From Bolinopsis microptera (Eukaryota > Ctenophora > Tentaculata > Lobata > Bolinopsidae): a DNA stretch of 64,000 nucleotides. The notes under the pieces are model-generated. The model was not told the DNA's origin. It did not search any database and saw only the letters and a list, made by a program, of their open reading frames with translations. The translations under genes were made by a program, and so were the position numbers. The stretch spans positions 12,743,865-12,807,864 of the forward strand of contig NC_087082.1 of NCBI RefSeq assembly GCF_026151205.1, read 5' to 3'. Positions 1 to 12,300 of the stretch are shown one piece after another (within the stretch, counting starts at the first letter, position 1; every line of letters begins with the position of its first letter).

Positions 1-3000
1 GTACAAAGCATGAGATCTCATTTTAAAAACCAATTAGGTGCAAATCATGCTATATGACTATGAGTAACTCGACAGATGGGCGAATTTTAGCGTTAGAAGC
101 TGAGATCGAGCAGCCGTTTGTAAAAGATAAATGAGAGTAATAGTTTGACATAATGGAATATGTTCAAGAAAATGAGGAACAAAGACTGATGTCTGAGAGG
201 TGACGGGGGTAAATGGGTAAATGGGATAGTCAGCTATTTATAAGGTAGAGACGAGGGTATCTAGTAAGAGGTGAATTAAGTTTTGTGTGTGACTTTTACA
301 ATTCAAAGTTAGATCCACTTTCTATTAAAATCGCCTTTGCATGATATATGATATAAGGCCGTCTGTCAACTATCAACATGCATCCCGACAATGGATAGTC
401 GAGATATTTATTAACCGTCAGATCAGGGTTGGCCTTGATATTTCTGATGAAAGCGATTGATAATTCGCTAGGAGCACTCATCGCCATATTTTTGTTACTA
501 ATAGACGTGGATTCTGGTGTGGAGGTGAGCATATTGTTTGATTGATAGTTTCGTTGATTAGCTGTGTAAATTAAAAGCATTAAATTCTGCCGTGGAAGCC
601 TGTTCATGCAATATCATCATAGCACCTGCAATTATAGGAACCTGATATTAAAATCTGTGTGATCAATCGGATTCATTTTGACTAATTTGCAGCATGACAA
701 TGACAAACGACTTCGACAACATGATTTGCCGGTCCTCGTGTTCATAATTTACTATCTGTATGACCCAGCGGCCAGTTTTATTTAATGAGCAAAATGCCGA
801 CAATGGTATTTACAATATTTTGATGAAGTTTATTCCTGACTTAAGGGGTCATTCTTAAAAGTAAGTCGATGCAATCCAGTGAATATATACCTTATCGGAC
901 GTAATTTGACCGGACATTGCGTGAACGGACATAATTCTGACCAGACATTGTCATTAATTTTTAAAGCCAAAATCCACTTTTGACATTCATAAAACAGGTA
1001 ATTAGGTAATCCGTGAGTCCGAGCTGGCTGTGAGTCTTGACTCGTAATAAGTAGTAGATTATCATTGACATTACACTTGCAACTTGACCCATAATTTTGG
1101 GTCACTGATTCCAAAATTGGATTATCGGCTCAACCCCTCCGGATCGATGGCTTAAATTTCTTGTTCTGAGTCGTAAATTTCTCGCTTCGAGTCTTAAATT
1201 TCTCGCTCTGAGTCTCTGAGTCCTGGCTCAGTCGACTTAAGTCCCGACTACACTGGATTACCATGGCTCAGTCACACATATTTCGTATTAAAAAATGTCA
1301 TTGTAAATAATTGTTGGCCTTTTTTATATCAATTTGTCCGTTCTCGCTTACCTTCATCGTATCAAATTCATTCTCCAAGTACATAACCTTCCAGCCTTTT
1401 GTGTCGCTTCTATGGATACAGATGGACATGTTAACACTCTGCAGCACATTACGGCCTGAACCTCACAGCTTTGAGTTTAACAATGAGTTAATTGCCAACT
1501 CACCTTATGTCTCGTTTCCTAGCTCCAATGCTACACACCTTTATAAGAATTCGAGCCACACGCAAAACTTTTGGCTTCCGCCTTTAATCACATAATTCTC
1601 CATAAAACAATGGGTCAAACAATACTGCAGTATAAGGAAACAGTATAGAAATAGAACAAAAAATGAAACAAATCTCGTGAAGATGGCTCTCCCATTCCAT
1701 AATCCAGACTCCTAGTTCATGCTTTCTTCACTGAATCAATGAATGTGATTATGCCCGCGGGCTGCGTGTGAAACTATTGTTTTCTACATAAATTACTTTT
1801 GTAATACAATTTATAGAGGATAGCTCGGTATAATGATATTGTGGCAAAATTAAAGGGTCCCTTTATTTGACGAGGAGATAAGTAAGTATTGCTTGTCAAT
1901 GTCGGTAGTACTAGTATTAAATCAATTTATTGACTTCATGTTAATTGATATTTTAACGGGAATATAAATAAGGTGCAGCTACATTGTAACGTATTTCTGA
2001 ACTTATTTTGCCTATCCGGTCGGATACACATGGTTTACAGAAAATAGACTTTTAAGTTGGGCATTTCCCTGATTTCAGCAATATAAAAGAAGGTATGACT
2101 CATTATAGAGTTATACAGTGTTATACAGTGTTATAGGTAGCACTGAAGATAACCTTCCCCACCATAAATCTTGTGCTCTGTAAAGTTTTGTAAAACTACT
2201 GATGTATGTCTTATAGTTATAACGTGAAATATTATCCTGCAATTACCCCATGTGAATTTTAAGTGGTCTCGTACCAGGAAACCGACAGGTTTTAGATCTC
2301 GGCTATTGGTGGGACATATGTCAGGTATAAATGGGCTCAGCTCTTTTTATAGCAAGAGGTAGTGAACTTTACCATAGATCCCTATAGCACTATAAGATAC
2401 TCATTTCTACAGATGCTACTTTTTGATTTATAACAACGTCTTAGTAAGCTAGTGGGACTCTAATTCTAAAATTTCTTCTGGAATTCGCATTTTCTATAGG
2501 ATTCAAAGATTGGGACTTTAATTTCTAGCACCCCTCCGTTGGACGCTGTAACGTTAATATTTGATAATGCTTGTACGTTGAGAAATGTGATACATTTTGA
2601 ATGCAGAAAAGCAGCAATATTATATGGACTGCTTCTTTTAATAACAATTAGTCATTATCAATTATACTGATATTTAAGAATTATAACCATACAGACAATA
2701 TAGAATTTGGTGCCCTAAACAATATACATGTTGTTATCAACAAGGCTGAGTTTTATTATGCTGATTTTAATGGCTCAAATTTGCCAGGAAAACAATTACG
2801 TTGGGTCTTAATTCTTTTATTCAACGACCCACTCTTGGCTCTGTATGCTAATTTCGATAGATAATAGCAAGAGACCTTATGAAGTTATGACTAGTGTGGT
2901 CACCAAGCTTGGACTCTTGTTTAACTGATATTACCCAATGTTGTTTGATGTTCTATCATTGAATCAGTATTCAGTAGGCCATAAATATGTAGTTATAAAA

Positions 3001-3051
3001 ATGTCACCCCATAGTAGATTTCACTCTAACAACTCCTATAATTGCAGAAAA
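1..3051. other. Gene-poor flank upstream of the GPCR
   Basis: No convincing coding exon was seen on either strand; the short open frames have no recognisable domain and no consistent splice context. Two small tandem repeats are visible: three copies of a 21-bp unit around TTAAATTTCTCGC at 1151-1213, and a 10-bp unit (GTTATACAGT) repeated near 2109-2138. The 5' untranslated exon and promoter of the downstream GPCR may lie here, but I could not place them. Confidence 0.5.
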
Positions 3052-4056
3052 ATGAAGATTATGGCAACGGCATTAAATATTTCAACATCAACTCCAGTTC
3101 CTACACCCATTCCTAACCTGAACCACCTCCTCTCAGAAGAAGAATACAGGATATACGACACCCTTCTAGCAGTTACTCTGACTCTGTGCACTGTAGTCGG
3201 TCTCCCTGGTAACTTGGTCTCTCTTATCTATTTCTACTCCGCAAGCAGACGAGACTTCTCCAGTCTCATTTATACAATAGTGTGCAGTATTGACATCTGC
3301 ACTTGTGTTGTTCATTTTCCCGTCATGATAGCACTTTACAACTCCAGAAGACCTGGAATTTTCAGTGAGAACACTTTTTGTGTGGCTTGGATTGTAGTAT
3401 TTAACTACGTTCAGAAGATGTCAATGTTCTTGGTAATGCTACTCAGTGTGGCACGGACATTGACCTTGATCTTTCTACGCTATGAAATTAATAAAAAGTC
3501 CCTCATTGCCGCATTTGTTACATACACAGCATTCTCGATGTTGTGGAATATCTTGATTTATTTTTTCGGAGGCCCTGATAAATGGTATGGCTATTATGAA
3601 TTTGATGTTTATTGCTATTATGATTTGTATTCAAAGCCAATGTCATACATAAGCCAATTTATAGAGGCTATATACGTTGGTTTCCCATCAATCCTAACTG
3701 CAATCTGTTTTACAATATTCGCCTACAAATTATTACGGAAAAGTCACGTGTCCGGAAGAAACCAGAAGAAACGCCAAGCTGCTGTAACCATGGCAATGTT
3801 TACCGCTCTGTTCCTTACTTGCAACTTGCCCTGCCTATTGAACAATGTCACGTGGTTCCTGAACGTGTTACTCTACAAGAGTGCGTACCCCGGTCCCCTT
3901 TACTCGACACCCTTTATGGCTTACTACAGTTGGTTAATCTCGGATGTATTCTGTACAGTACTGAACACCACACTCAACCCAGTCTTTTACTATTGTAGAA
4001 TGAAACAACTCAGAATTTGGGTATCTGCTCAACGGTTTACGTCCATGACATCATAG
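3052..4056 (+). CDS. Class A-like seven-transmembrane G-protein-coupled receptor
   Basis: A plasma-membrane receptor of about 334 residues in one coding exon. Seen: an N-terminal tail with an NIS glycosylation site, seven hydrophobic segments, the TM1 motif GLPGN, an aspartate in TM2 (SIDIC), a cysteine just before TM3 (NTFCVAW), a basic third inner loop (RKSHVSGRNQKKRQ) and the TM7 motif NPVFYY. These follow the rhodopsin-like pattern. The DRY box at the end of TM3 is replaced by ARTL, which is unusual and could alter G-protein coupling. The frame is open from an ATG at 2938, but a good acceptor (ATTGCAG) at 3041-3047 lies just before the ATG at 3052, so I prefer that start. Ligand unknown; it looks like a lineage-specific orphan receptor. 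Confidence 0.85.
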   Translation: MKIMATALNISTSTPVPTPIPNLNHLLSEEEYRIYDTLLAVTLTLCTVVGLPGNLVSLIYFYSASRRDFSSLIYTIVCSIDICTCVVHFPVMIALYNSRRPGIFSENTFCVAWIVVFNYVQKMSMFLVMLLSVARTLTLIFLRYEINKKSLIAAFVTYTAFSMLWNILIYFFGGPDKWYGYYEFDVYCYYDLYSKPMSYISQFIEAIYVGFPSILTAICFTIFAYKLLRKSHVSGRNQKKRQAAVTMAMFTALFLTCNLPCLLNNVTWFLNVLLYKSAYPGPLYSTPFMAYYSWLISDVFCTVLNTTLNPVFYYCRMKQLRIWVSAQRFTSMTS

Positions 4057-5451
4057 TTTCAAACTTTAACACGTGGTATTATACCGTGTTGACACACGTT
4101 GCATTTCCCACGGCCGGTCTGAACAAGGGATAATAGAGATGCAACGTGTAGCGGGGTACCGAGAAACATGCTGAACTGACAACTAGCTTGACCGATGAAA
4201 ACCATTTGGAGGCGAGACATTCCCCAGTCAATAGTCATATATCGAACGCCTGAACAACAACAACCTTAGACACCACCCTAAGATCGACAGACTGAAACCA
4301 CTGGGAGACTTTGGGTCAGAAAACTGATCCGGCCCCCCAGAGGGGTCAGATCACGTCACCAATTAGTGACGTATAATTAGTGATGTGATCCATGGATTGA
4401 ATATAATTGACATATAAATTGGCTAGATCTGGGGTAGAGTTCACATATCAATTCTGTAAATCATAGCTGTACATTAGAAGTAAACATGATCTCATGATCT
4501 GACTGCTCGACTCATATCACTCCTGACCCAAGCCCAAGGTCTGGCAGCCACTGAAACAGGAAGATTGGGCAACTGTAATTACTAATTATTGACCGACACA
4601 GATAAAGCTGTCAGCTGATACTAGCAAACATGCTATCATTGCCAACTTATTAGCACTATCTTCATATATAACAGACAGAGACACAAGAACACTGAACAGC
4701 AGTGCAGCTCAAGACATTCATGGTGAGAAAGTTGACTCTCAGTTTCATCATGACAGTTGGAGGTGATATAACACAGACACAAGAAAACAATATGATTTTA
4801 TTAAGTGCAAAGTTCAATTATGTTGTGTAAACTATGTGTCATCAGTAAAACGGTACTCTCTAAGAACAAAACTGTGAACATTTGTGTTATAAGTAAAATA
4901 AATAAAATGATTCTATTATCTTTTTGAAGGAAATTTTCTTTCAACAGCATCGATTTATTTAGAATAAATGCAAATTTTGAACAATGAATAATTAATATAC
5001 ATCATATTGTTAATGGTATCGTACATATTCCTAAAATAAGCTGTTAATAAACAAGAGTTTAAATTGTTTCGTAACGATTTCTAAATATTCTTAATTCGTT
5101 TTTAACCAGTTTTCAAAAACTTAAAACAGTAACTAATAACCATGATGACCTACCAACATTGAATGTTTAGATATTGATAAATTGTAAATACTTATTTTTA
5201 AATCAGAGCACTAAAAGTTGAACATAACATTATTAACAGAAGTTATCATTATCAGTCTACAAATTTACAAAACAGGTCATCTCGCATTAACAACAAGGTA
5301 TTACAATGAACACATTAACATTCTTAATCGAGTTTTATCAAATAATATTTCAATCTTTAAACTAAATCGTACGAAATTTTAACAACCCTATAACGCCACA
5401 CCGTTAACGTCAAATTTAAGGTTCCAGGTTGTAATTCCCTGAAGAGAGGGA
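4057..5451. other. Intergenic: GPCR 3' flank, dispersed repeat, convergent gene end
   Basis: It contains the 3' flank of the GPCR gene, A+T-rich with AATAAA-like signals near 4897, then the 3' flank of the convergent myotubularin gene. A dispersed repeat at about 4300-4530 recurs inverted near 19600-19820. No other coding signal was seen. Confidence 0.5.
4300..4530. repeat. Dispersed repeat, copy 1
   Basis: The segment running through GATCACGTCACC, TAATTAGTGA, ATCCATGGATTGAATATAAT and TCTGGGGTAGAGTTCA matches the reverse complement of 19600-19820 with moderate divergence. At the second site it abuts a LINE 3' fragment, so it may be a LINE-mobilised or SINE-like sequence. Neither ends nor target duplications could be fixed. 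Confidence 0.55.
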
Positions 5452-6275
5452 TTAAGACGAGACAGCTATCTTGACAGTGGTTTGATGTCTAGCTCTCAGT
5501 TCGTCGCAGTTACTTTGGATTTTCTCTCTCAAGTGAACCAGCTCCATCAGTCTTTCAAACAGAGGATCCTGGAACCTGGAATAGAGTATCTGTCAGCTTG
5601 GGTTGAACCAGCACGTAACTGAGTAACTCACCAAACTCACTTTTAATTCTAATTACTGACTTATAATTAGCTAAAACCTGGTTCACGTTCACCGAACCAC
5701 TTCATGTAATCTAGTGCGATAAGACGGAGCTGGAATACCTGTAGAAGGGGTGGTATGCCATCCAGTTCTCTCTCCACAGTCTGATAGTCCGCATGCTGAT
5801 CATGGGAAGAATACACACCTTCCTTTCCTTATACAGGGGGTTCAGGAACTCCGTACTAAAACTGTTTACATACGACCACAGGGATTGTGTTTTTGTCTTC
5901 ACCTGGGATTGGGACTTTTATAAAATATGATGACGTCATCTTATGCCACTAAATTATAGTGAAAGTTGTGTACCTATGATAATCTGAAAAATTGTATTTA
6001 AACTTCTTAATTCACTATCGCTATAATTGACAAGATAAAAGTAGTTTTACTTGATAACCCACCTCATTTTCCCGCCTGAGTCTCTCACTATCGTATAGAA
6101 AAGTACCGTAAAGACAAGAGTAAAGGTGTTGAGCGATGAAAGTGAGAAGGTACTTGTTGAACTGAAAGCTGTAGGGGTAGTGCTGTGTGATCTGCCACAC
6201 ACAATCCAGGAACTGCATGAAGATGGGCGAGTAGTCCGCTGAGAGGGTCTAAGTTAAGAAATTGGGGTTTCTTAA

Positions 6276-6307
<32 letters not shown>

Positions 6308-9300
6308 TTCACCCTGATTTTTTTGTGAAACTTGGTTTCGAGATAGCAGTTGACCAACAAACTAGGACCAGTGACCGAACTTTTGAGGGGGTCCCGGACC
6401 CCAACCGCCAAACAGTGTTCGCGGGGCAGCCACGCCCATATTTGGTCCAAATTAGGCCCAATTTAGCCAAATACTCTGAACATGCCCAAAATCCAGATTT
6501 CAGGTGCTTTACTTGTAGCTAGTGGTCCCCTGAACTCTGAATTTCGCATTGCGAATTTTGGAATTTGGCCGCCAAATTTTTTTTCAAGGCCTAACTCAAA
6601 ATTCTGTCCCAAAACTTAAGGTCGAAATGCGATTCTACGTTGATTCTGAAAATTTCATGCAAAAATATTGAAACCCTATTGAGTTCTATTGTTTTGAGCG
6701 AAATCACTTTTGCAAATATCGCAAACTGAGATATGGGCAATTTTGTTCATTTTTTGCGATTATTTGAACACAGCATCCACAGTTAGGTAGATACTGAGCT
6801 GATAATCATAGAGAATGTGTAGTATAGGATTACCTTCCATATAAAGTTGGTTTCATTCAAAAATATTGATATTTGACCAATTTATGGGCAAAAATCGATC
6901 AAATTTGGTGCGTATGCCCAAATATGGTCATATGGTTTTTTGCTCATAACTCAGTCATTTTTTGTCCAATCTTGATGAAAATTCATATACGAGTTCAAGG
7001 GACCACTAGCTACAAGTAAAGCACCTAAAATCTGGATTTTGGGCATGTTCAGGGTATTTGGCTAAATTGGGCCTAATTTGGACCAAATATGGGCGTGGCT
7101 GCCCCGCGAGCACCGTTTGGCGGTTGGGGTCCGGGACCCCCTCAAAAGTTCGGTCACTGGTCCTAGTTTGTTGGTCAACTGCTATCTCGAAACCAAGTTT
7201 TACAAAAAAATCAGGGTGAACCCCCCTTGAAAAGTTGAGAACAGTTTTTAACTTAAATAAAGTATCGTCTAAGTTGTATCATAAAAATGACTGATCTTAC
7301 TGGTGATATCCTGAGTTCCGTGACAGTGGCGCGCCTGGAACTGATGACCAAATGACAACCACTCCTTTTCTATCAGTACCTGTAGTTGGTGAGGTTTTTT
7401 GAGCTATTTGGCGAGTTGAGAAAGTTTATTGGGTGTAACATGTTATTATTTCATCAAGCATGGATGATATTAGATGCAATAAGATTTTAACAGGTTAGAT
7501 GTGACCTGTTTATCAGATACGAAGCTAAAGATTTGGTTTAATCAATGAGCCAACACTTCACTAGATTTCAAGTACCAGAACAATAGCGCGCAGTTATCCC
7601 TAACATGTGGAACTGACCTCGAAACCCTGCAGAGTTCTATAATAAGGGTCCAGCAGTAACATAGCAAGAGAGGTTATTTGAGAGGTCCTATCCCAGCCGT
7701 CGCTACAGTGCACCACTACTGAGGACTTCTTGTTCTCTATAATACTCGCTACCTGAACAGGTTATCATGACGTCATTTCACGTGTTGTGATAATAAACTT
7801 GATAATCAGGTCTAATAGACTGCAGCTACAGTTGAAATTTTGAAGGAGAAGTTTAGTCAGAAACTGAATTTAAATTCAAAGTCTAAAGACAAGGTTTCAA
7901 TTTCCTAGCTTCCGGTAAAATGAGAGTGAGGGAAAAGTATAACAATACCTTCACAGCCTCTTGTAGTATTGCTTGAATGTGTTGTAACCACTTTGTCCCC
8001 TCCAAGTTGCTCAGCCATTTCGACTCTTCTATATTAGGAGATGTTACCAGATCCCTCAACCTGGGGTGACACAACATATGTGACGTGAGGAGATGTCACG
8101 TGGGTGGTACTAAATACTAACAGTACTCCACGCGGTACAAGTAAATATAAGCAAAACTTGATACTATTTTAAAGACAAAGTTTCCAGAGGTGAATAATGT
8201 CAGAAACAGTGTGGATCAGAGCACGAGACTGTAATCTCATGTACACGCTGTGATAAACCCCTCACTCCTCAGCCCCCGCCCCCCATCAGTACCTGTTGTT
8301 GCTGGCTCGGACCTCGTGTATGTTCTCTATGTTCCCGAAACTAAACTCAATATTCTCGTAGAACTCCGGCAATTCAAACCCTTTACCTTTCGCCTGACAG
8401 AGACATACTGGTTGAATACTTGACTTAGTGTTATTTGATGTTTTTAATTAATTAGGGATTATCTGGAACGATCAATTTGCTTATTTATAAGATCTCAGGA
8501 AGATAACAAGAAACACGCTGTAAGTATGATTTAGTACCTTGTTGGCGTGTGCGTTGACACTGGGTCTACAATCACAGATGTAGATGTGAGTTGATTTTGT
8601 GGTCGCTTTTCTTATCTCCGCTATCATAGCCTCGTCCTCCTCACATCTGTTTGTGGAGAAACATTTTTAAAATAACGAATAAATAAATAATAAAATAAAA
8701 TGATGAAGATGTTGCCTAATGATTAGTTATATAGTGAATCTTACAATTTTACCGAAAAAAAAGTTATTGTAGTTGTGTTAAACCTTTTCTTAGAAAGTCC
8801 GACACAAGGTTGAGAACAGCGAGTAATGCTAGCTTCGTTAGTAGGATGTAACCAGGACAACACAGGTACCCGACCTGGGGAGGACACGTGGTGAAATACC
8901 TTACACGTGGTTAAATACCTTACACGTGGTCAATAACTTAACAGGTTACTTGGAAGAATATAAAGTATTTCAACATATTATAATGAACATAAATATTGAT
9001 AATCATCAAGTTTTATAGCTCTTCTAAATATCAAATTATTAATCTCAGATCACACTGTTGACGTAAAATTATTATTTCTTTGGTTTTGTATTGGGGACTG
9101 GCCACAATGTGCCAGTAAATGTTTAATGATAAAAGCATTTTTGAGATCAATAAAAATCAGGTTAAACTTTGACTGAACGCCATAAAAGATAAAAAATGTG
9201 TATTAAATCAAATAATAAATTTAAAGATAATTTAACATTGCACAAAACGTACTGTCCAGTCTCAGCAGACTGAACAGTCACGTAACGGGTTGTATTGACT

Positions 9301-12300
9301 GAATAAAAGAGCGCTTCAAGATGCTGTAAGGAGTCTCTGATGATAAAAAGTACCATGTCAATAATGTTAGATTTAAACTCAGGTAATTTACGCCATGTAA
9401 ATATGCAAATTAAAAATACATTCTCTGAGCAGTACTTTACGACTAATCTTCTCTAAGCACTGCAATACTTATAGAATTACAGTCTTCTCTTCTGAGCACT
9501 GATGTAGAGTACGTTGTTGCCCCTGATGAATGTGTCCCCGTACTTGTTCTTCAGCTCTCCGTTCATGTACTCCTCTGTTTGCTCCAGTATCACGTTCATG
9601 TACCTGACAAGGGGTACACATTTGGTTAACAAAAATGTTTGAGCATATTTTCAGGCCAAGTATTTAGGTTAAGAATGCAGGAGAATTTTTCATAAAAAAG
9701 GTAGAAACTAATAAAGAAGTATGCATTAAACTAACCCGTCAAGATTAGCGAATATTCCTCTGTAATCTACACCAGAACTGAGTTTCACAACGACTGGGCG
9801 TCCGATAAGCTGCTTCAGGAACTCATTTGGGGTTTGCTTCCTTACTGTAGACATTCTATACAAATGGTAACATGGTTAGGTTCTGTTCTTGTGGTACGGA
9901 AGCGATATTCATATATCTCATCTAAAATTAGCTATTTAAAGAATTACCAATAGATCTGAAGTAGCTGCTCTTCCTGATTGTCTCGTCAGCCACAGACGTG
10001 GGAACTATCAGATCCTCCGGATAGGTGTCAATGTGTTGGAAGTCCTTGTTCAATGTGCTGTGTCGCCACTTACTGGGGGAGGCAGTGTTAGTAGACACTA
10101 GACAGTCTATTTTATCTTTTAGTTTGAGTTGATCTTGCGTTGTTTCGCAAAGGCTCAACCATAGCTTTGTTCATAGTTAATCTACAACTGCAAATATGAT
10201 CACACATGGTGGGATTCGGAACAAGAAGAGATATCTTAGCAACCAAAAACTGACCATCACCAAGGCTTGAATATTAAAACTTAAACCCACCTGTTGTCGC
10301 GTAGAGCGCCCATGCGGGTGTACTCTCGCACAAAGTCGTACACTTCCCACCCATTCTCTTTAATCTTCCTGGCACGGTACTCGTACGCAAACACTTTTCC
10401 CTCGTCACCGGGGAAGGCGTTTTTTACCAGACACTGGTACAGATCTTTGCTTTTACGTTCCTGTCAGACAGAATTTTACTAATATGTAATCATTAGCTCC
10501 AAATATCATCAGTAAGATTTAAGCTACTCTTGTATTGAAGTTCAATCTGAGTGGTTTGTACACTGTACAGGTTTGAACACATTGCAACACAGTGACCCGG
10601 AGAAGTTGGACATGTCCGAGTGTATAAGTTGGTGCAGTAATTAGTGCGTAGCAATCAAAGTGCTGAAAACTTACAAGTTCCAGGAAATGTAACTAACCTG
10701 TTTGTTAACTGTAAACTGGACAGACAGAAACTGCTTGCACTGAATTGTCAACCTACAAAGGGAAATCGCATCGGTAACACGACAATTAACGTATCAGAGG
10801 AACACGACGTCCGGATAAAGTAGTAAAGTTGTATCTATAAATCAGTGTATGTACAATCGAAATCAGTGGCATATTTAAACTGATTTTGATATATACCCAG
10901 GTTAATAACCGGGGTTTATCTTGCCTGTAAGAATTTTCAGCTTGACTCTTCTTGTCTATCTTGAGCATAGAATGAATAGGAATGTCGATATCATGCGGTT
11001 CTCCTTCGGCAGCGGAGAAAAATAGCCGATAGTTTGTGAGCCGGAGCTGTCCTCTGATGTGTCCATCAAAACATGCATCTACACACTCGACTTCTTGGGC
11101 TGAAATTAACATGTTAAAATATCTCTTCTCACCTGTTAACACATTTCTTCAATCAACGCAAATCGGATATTTGAATTATCCACTGATTGTAAAGCTAACC
11201 CTAATTTTATCTAGTGTGTTAGATTTGCCTTCGATCGAGAGACCGCGCACGTACGTCCATACGCGCGTTATTTGGCGTAATGCAGAACACAGTGATGTCT
11301 ATGCGCGTTCCAACTACGTTATATTCGGATTGTGACCTGTGTGCCACTGTAAGCGTGCTTTAGAAATGAAAGCTATGTCACAGTGGAGAAAGAGGATCTA
11401 AATCCACGTATAATTTGTATGTGAGTTTAGAATTTCCGTCTTTCCATTGTGCTTTTAACAATTTGTCGAAGGCACGTTTACTACCTACAATTATAGTATG
11501 ATAATGAACAATTGTTTCATAATGACAATGGACAATTGTTATATCGCACAGTTTGAATAGGTGACAACTCGTTGCCAAAACAAAGCATTTCTCAACTTTA
11601 GTCTGTAAAATTCAACGTACTATTCTAATGTTAATTTATCACATATTTTTATTCTAACATCTTCCAGAAACTTCAGTTGCTGAAAATGAAACTGAAATTC
11701 TTGAGAAACTGCGTGAAATTGAAACGCCCACCACCATCCCTTCGGGTTAAAGGAGCCCCTACTATCCCTGATGCATCTAAACTTAAACATTTTTCTGTAC
11801 TAGAGACACTGATGTTAGGAGAGGCCATCAAAAACAAACTGAATGAAATCAAACACATGACCTCTGTTTTTAAGGCTGGTGCACACGAAAAAATCCTGTT
11901 AGTCCCCTCTGAGGTTAAGAGAACCAAGGAGAAACACCAAAACAAACTTGATTTCTACAAACAACAAGAGGAAACTGAGTGGAAGAGGTGGCCAAGAAAA
12001 ACATTAAAAACTCTTCAACTCATTGAGGGAAATAAGAAGCGTGTGAATTTTAAGAACCGACAGCAGATAAACAGAAGACGAACTGAGAAAGAAGCCAAAA
12101 GACTCATAAAGGACGGAATTGTTGTCATCCTTGTGAATGAACCTGTCCTACCCGGGGCTGTGTGTGTACTTGGAAAAGGGTTGGGCTTTGTACCTACACC
12201 CTCTCTTGATGTTGAAGGAACAAGATTGGACATGCGTTTAACAACGAACAGGATCCTTCAGTCTTCAAATCAGTCACTTAACAGCAATGACCAGTTTGAA

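Noticed and set aside
296..1595. Open frames at 296-607, 830-1114 and 1311-1595
   Set aside because: No domain, no splice context, composition like the surrounding A+T-rich DNA.
6088..6522. Frames with poly-Pro or poly-Gly at 6088-6450 and 6262-6522
   Set aside because: Caused by the G run and the antisense of a myotubularin exon.
11036..11578. Frames at 11036-11335 (+) and 11378-11578 (-)
   Set aside because: Antisense and intron of the myotubularin gene; the true upstream exons were found at 17.8 and 18.2 kb with matching phase.
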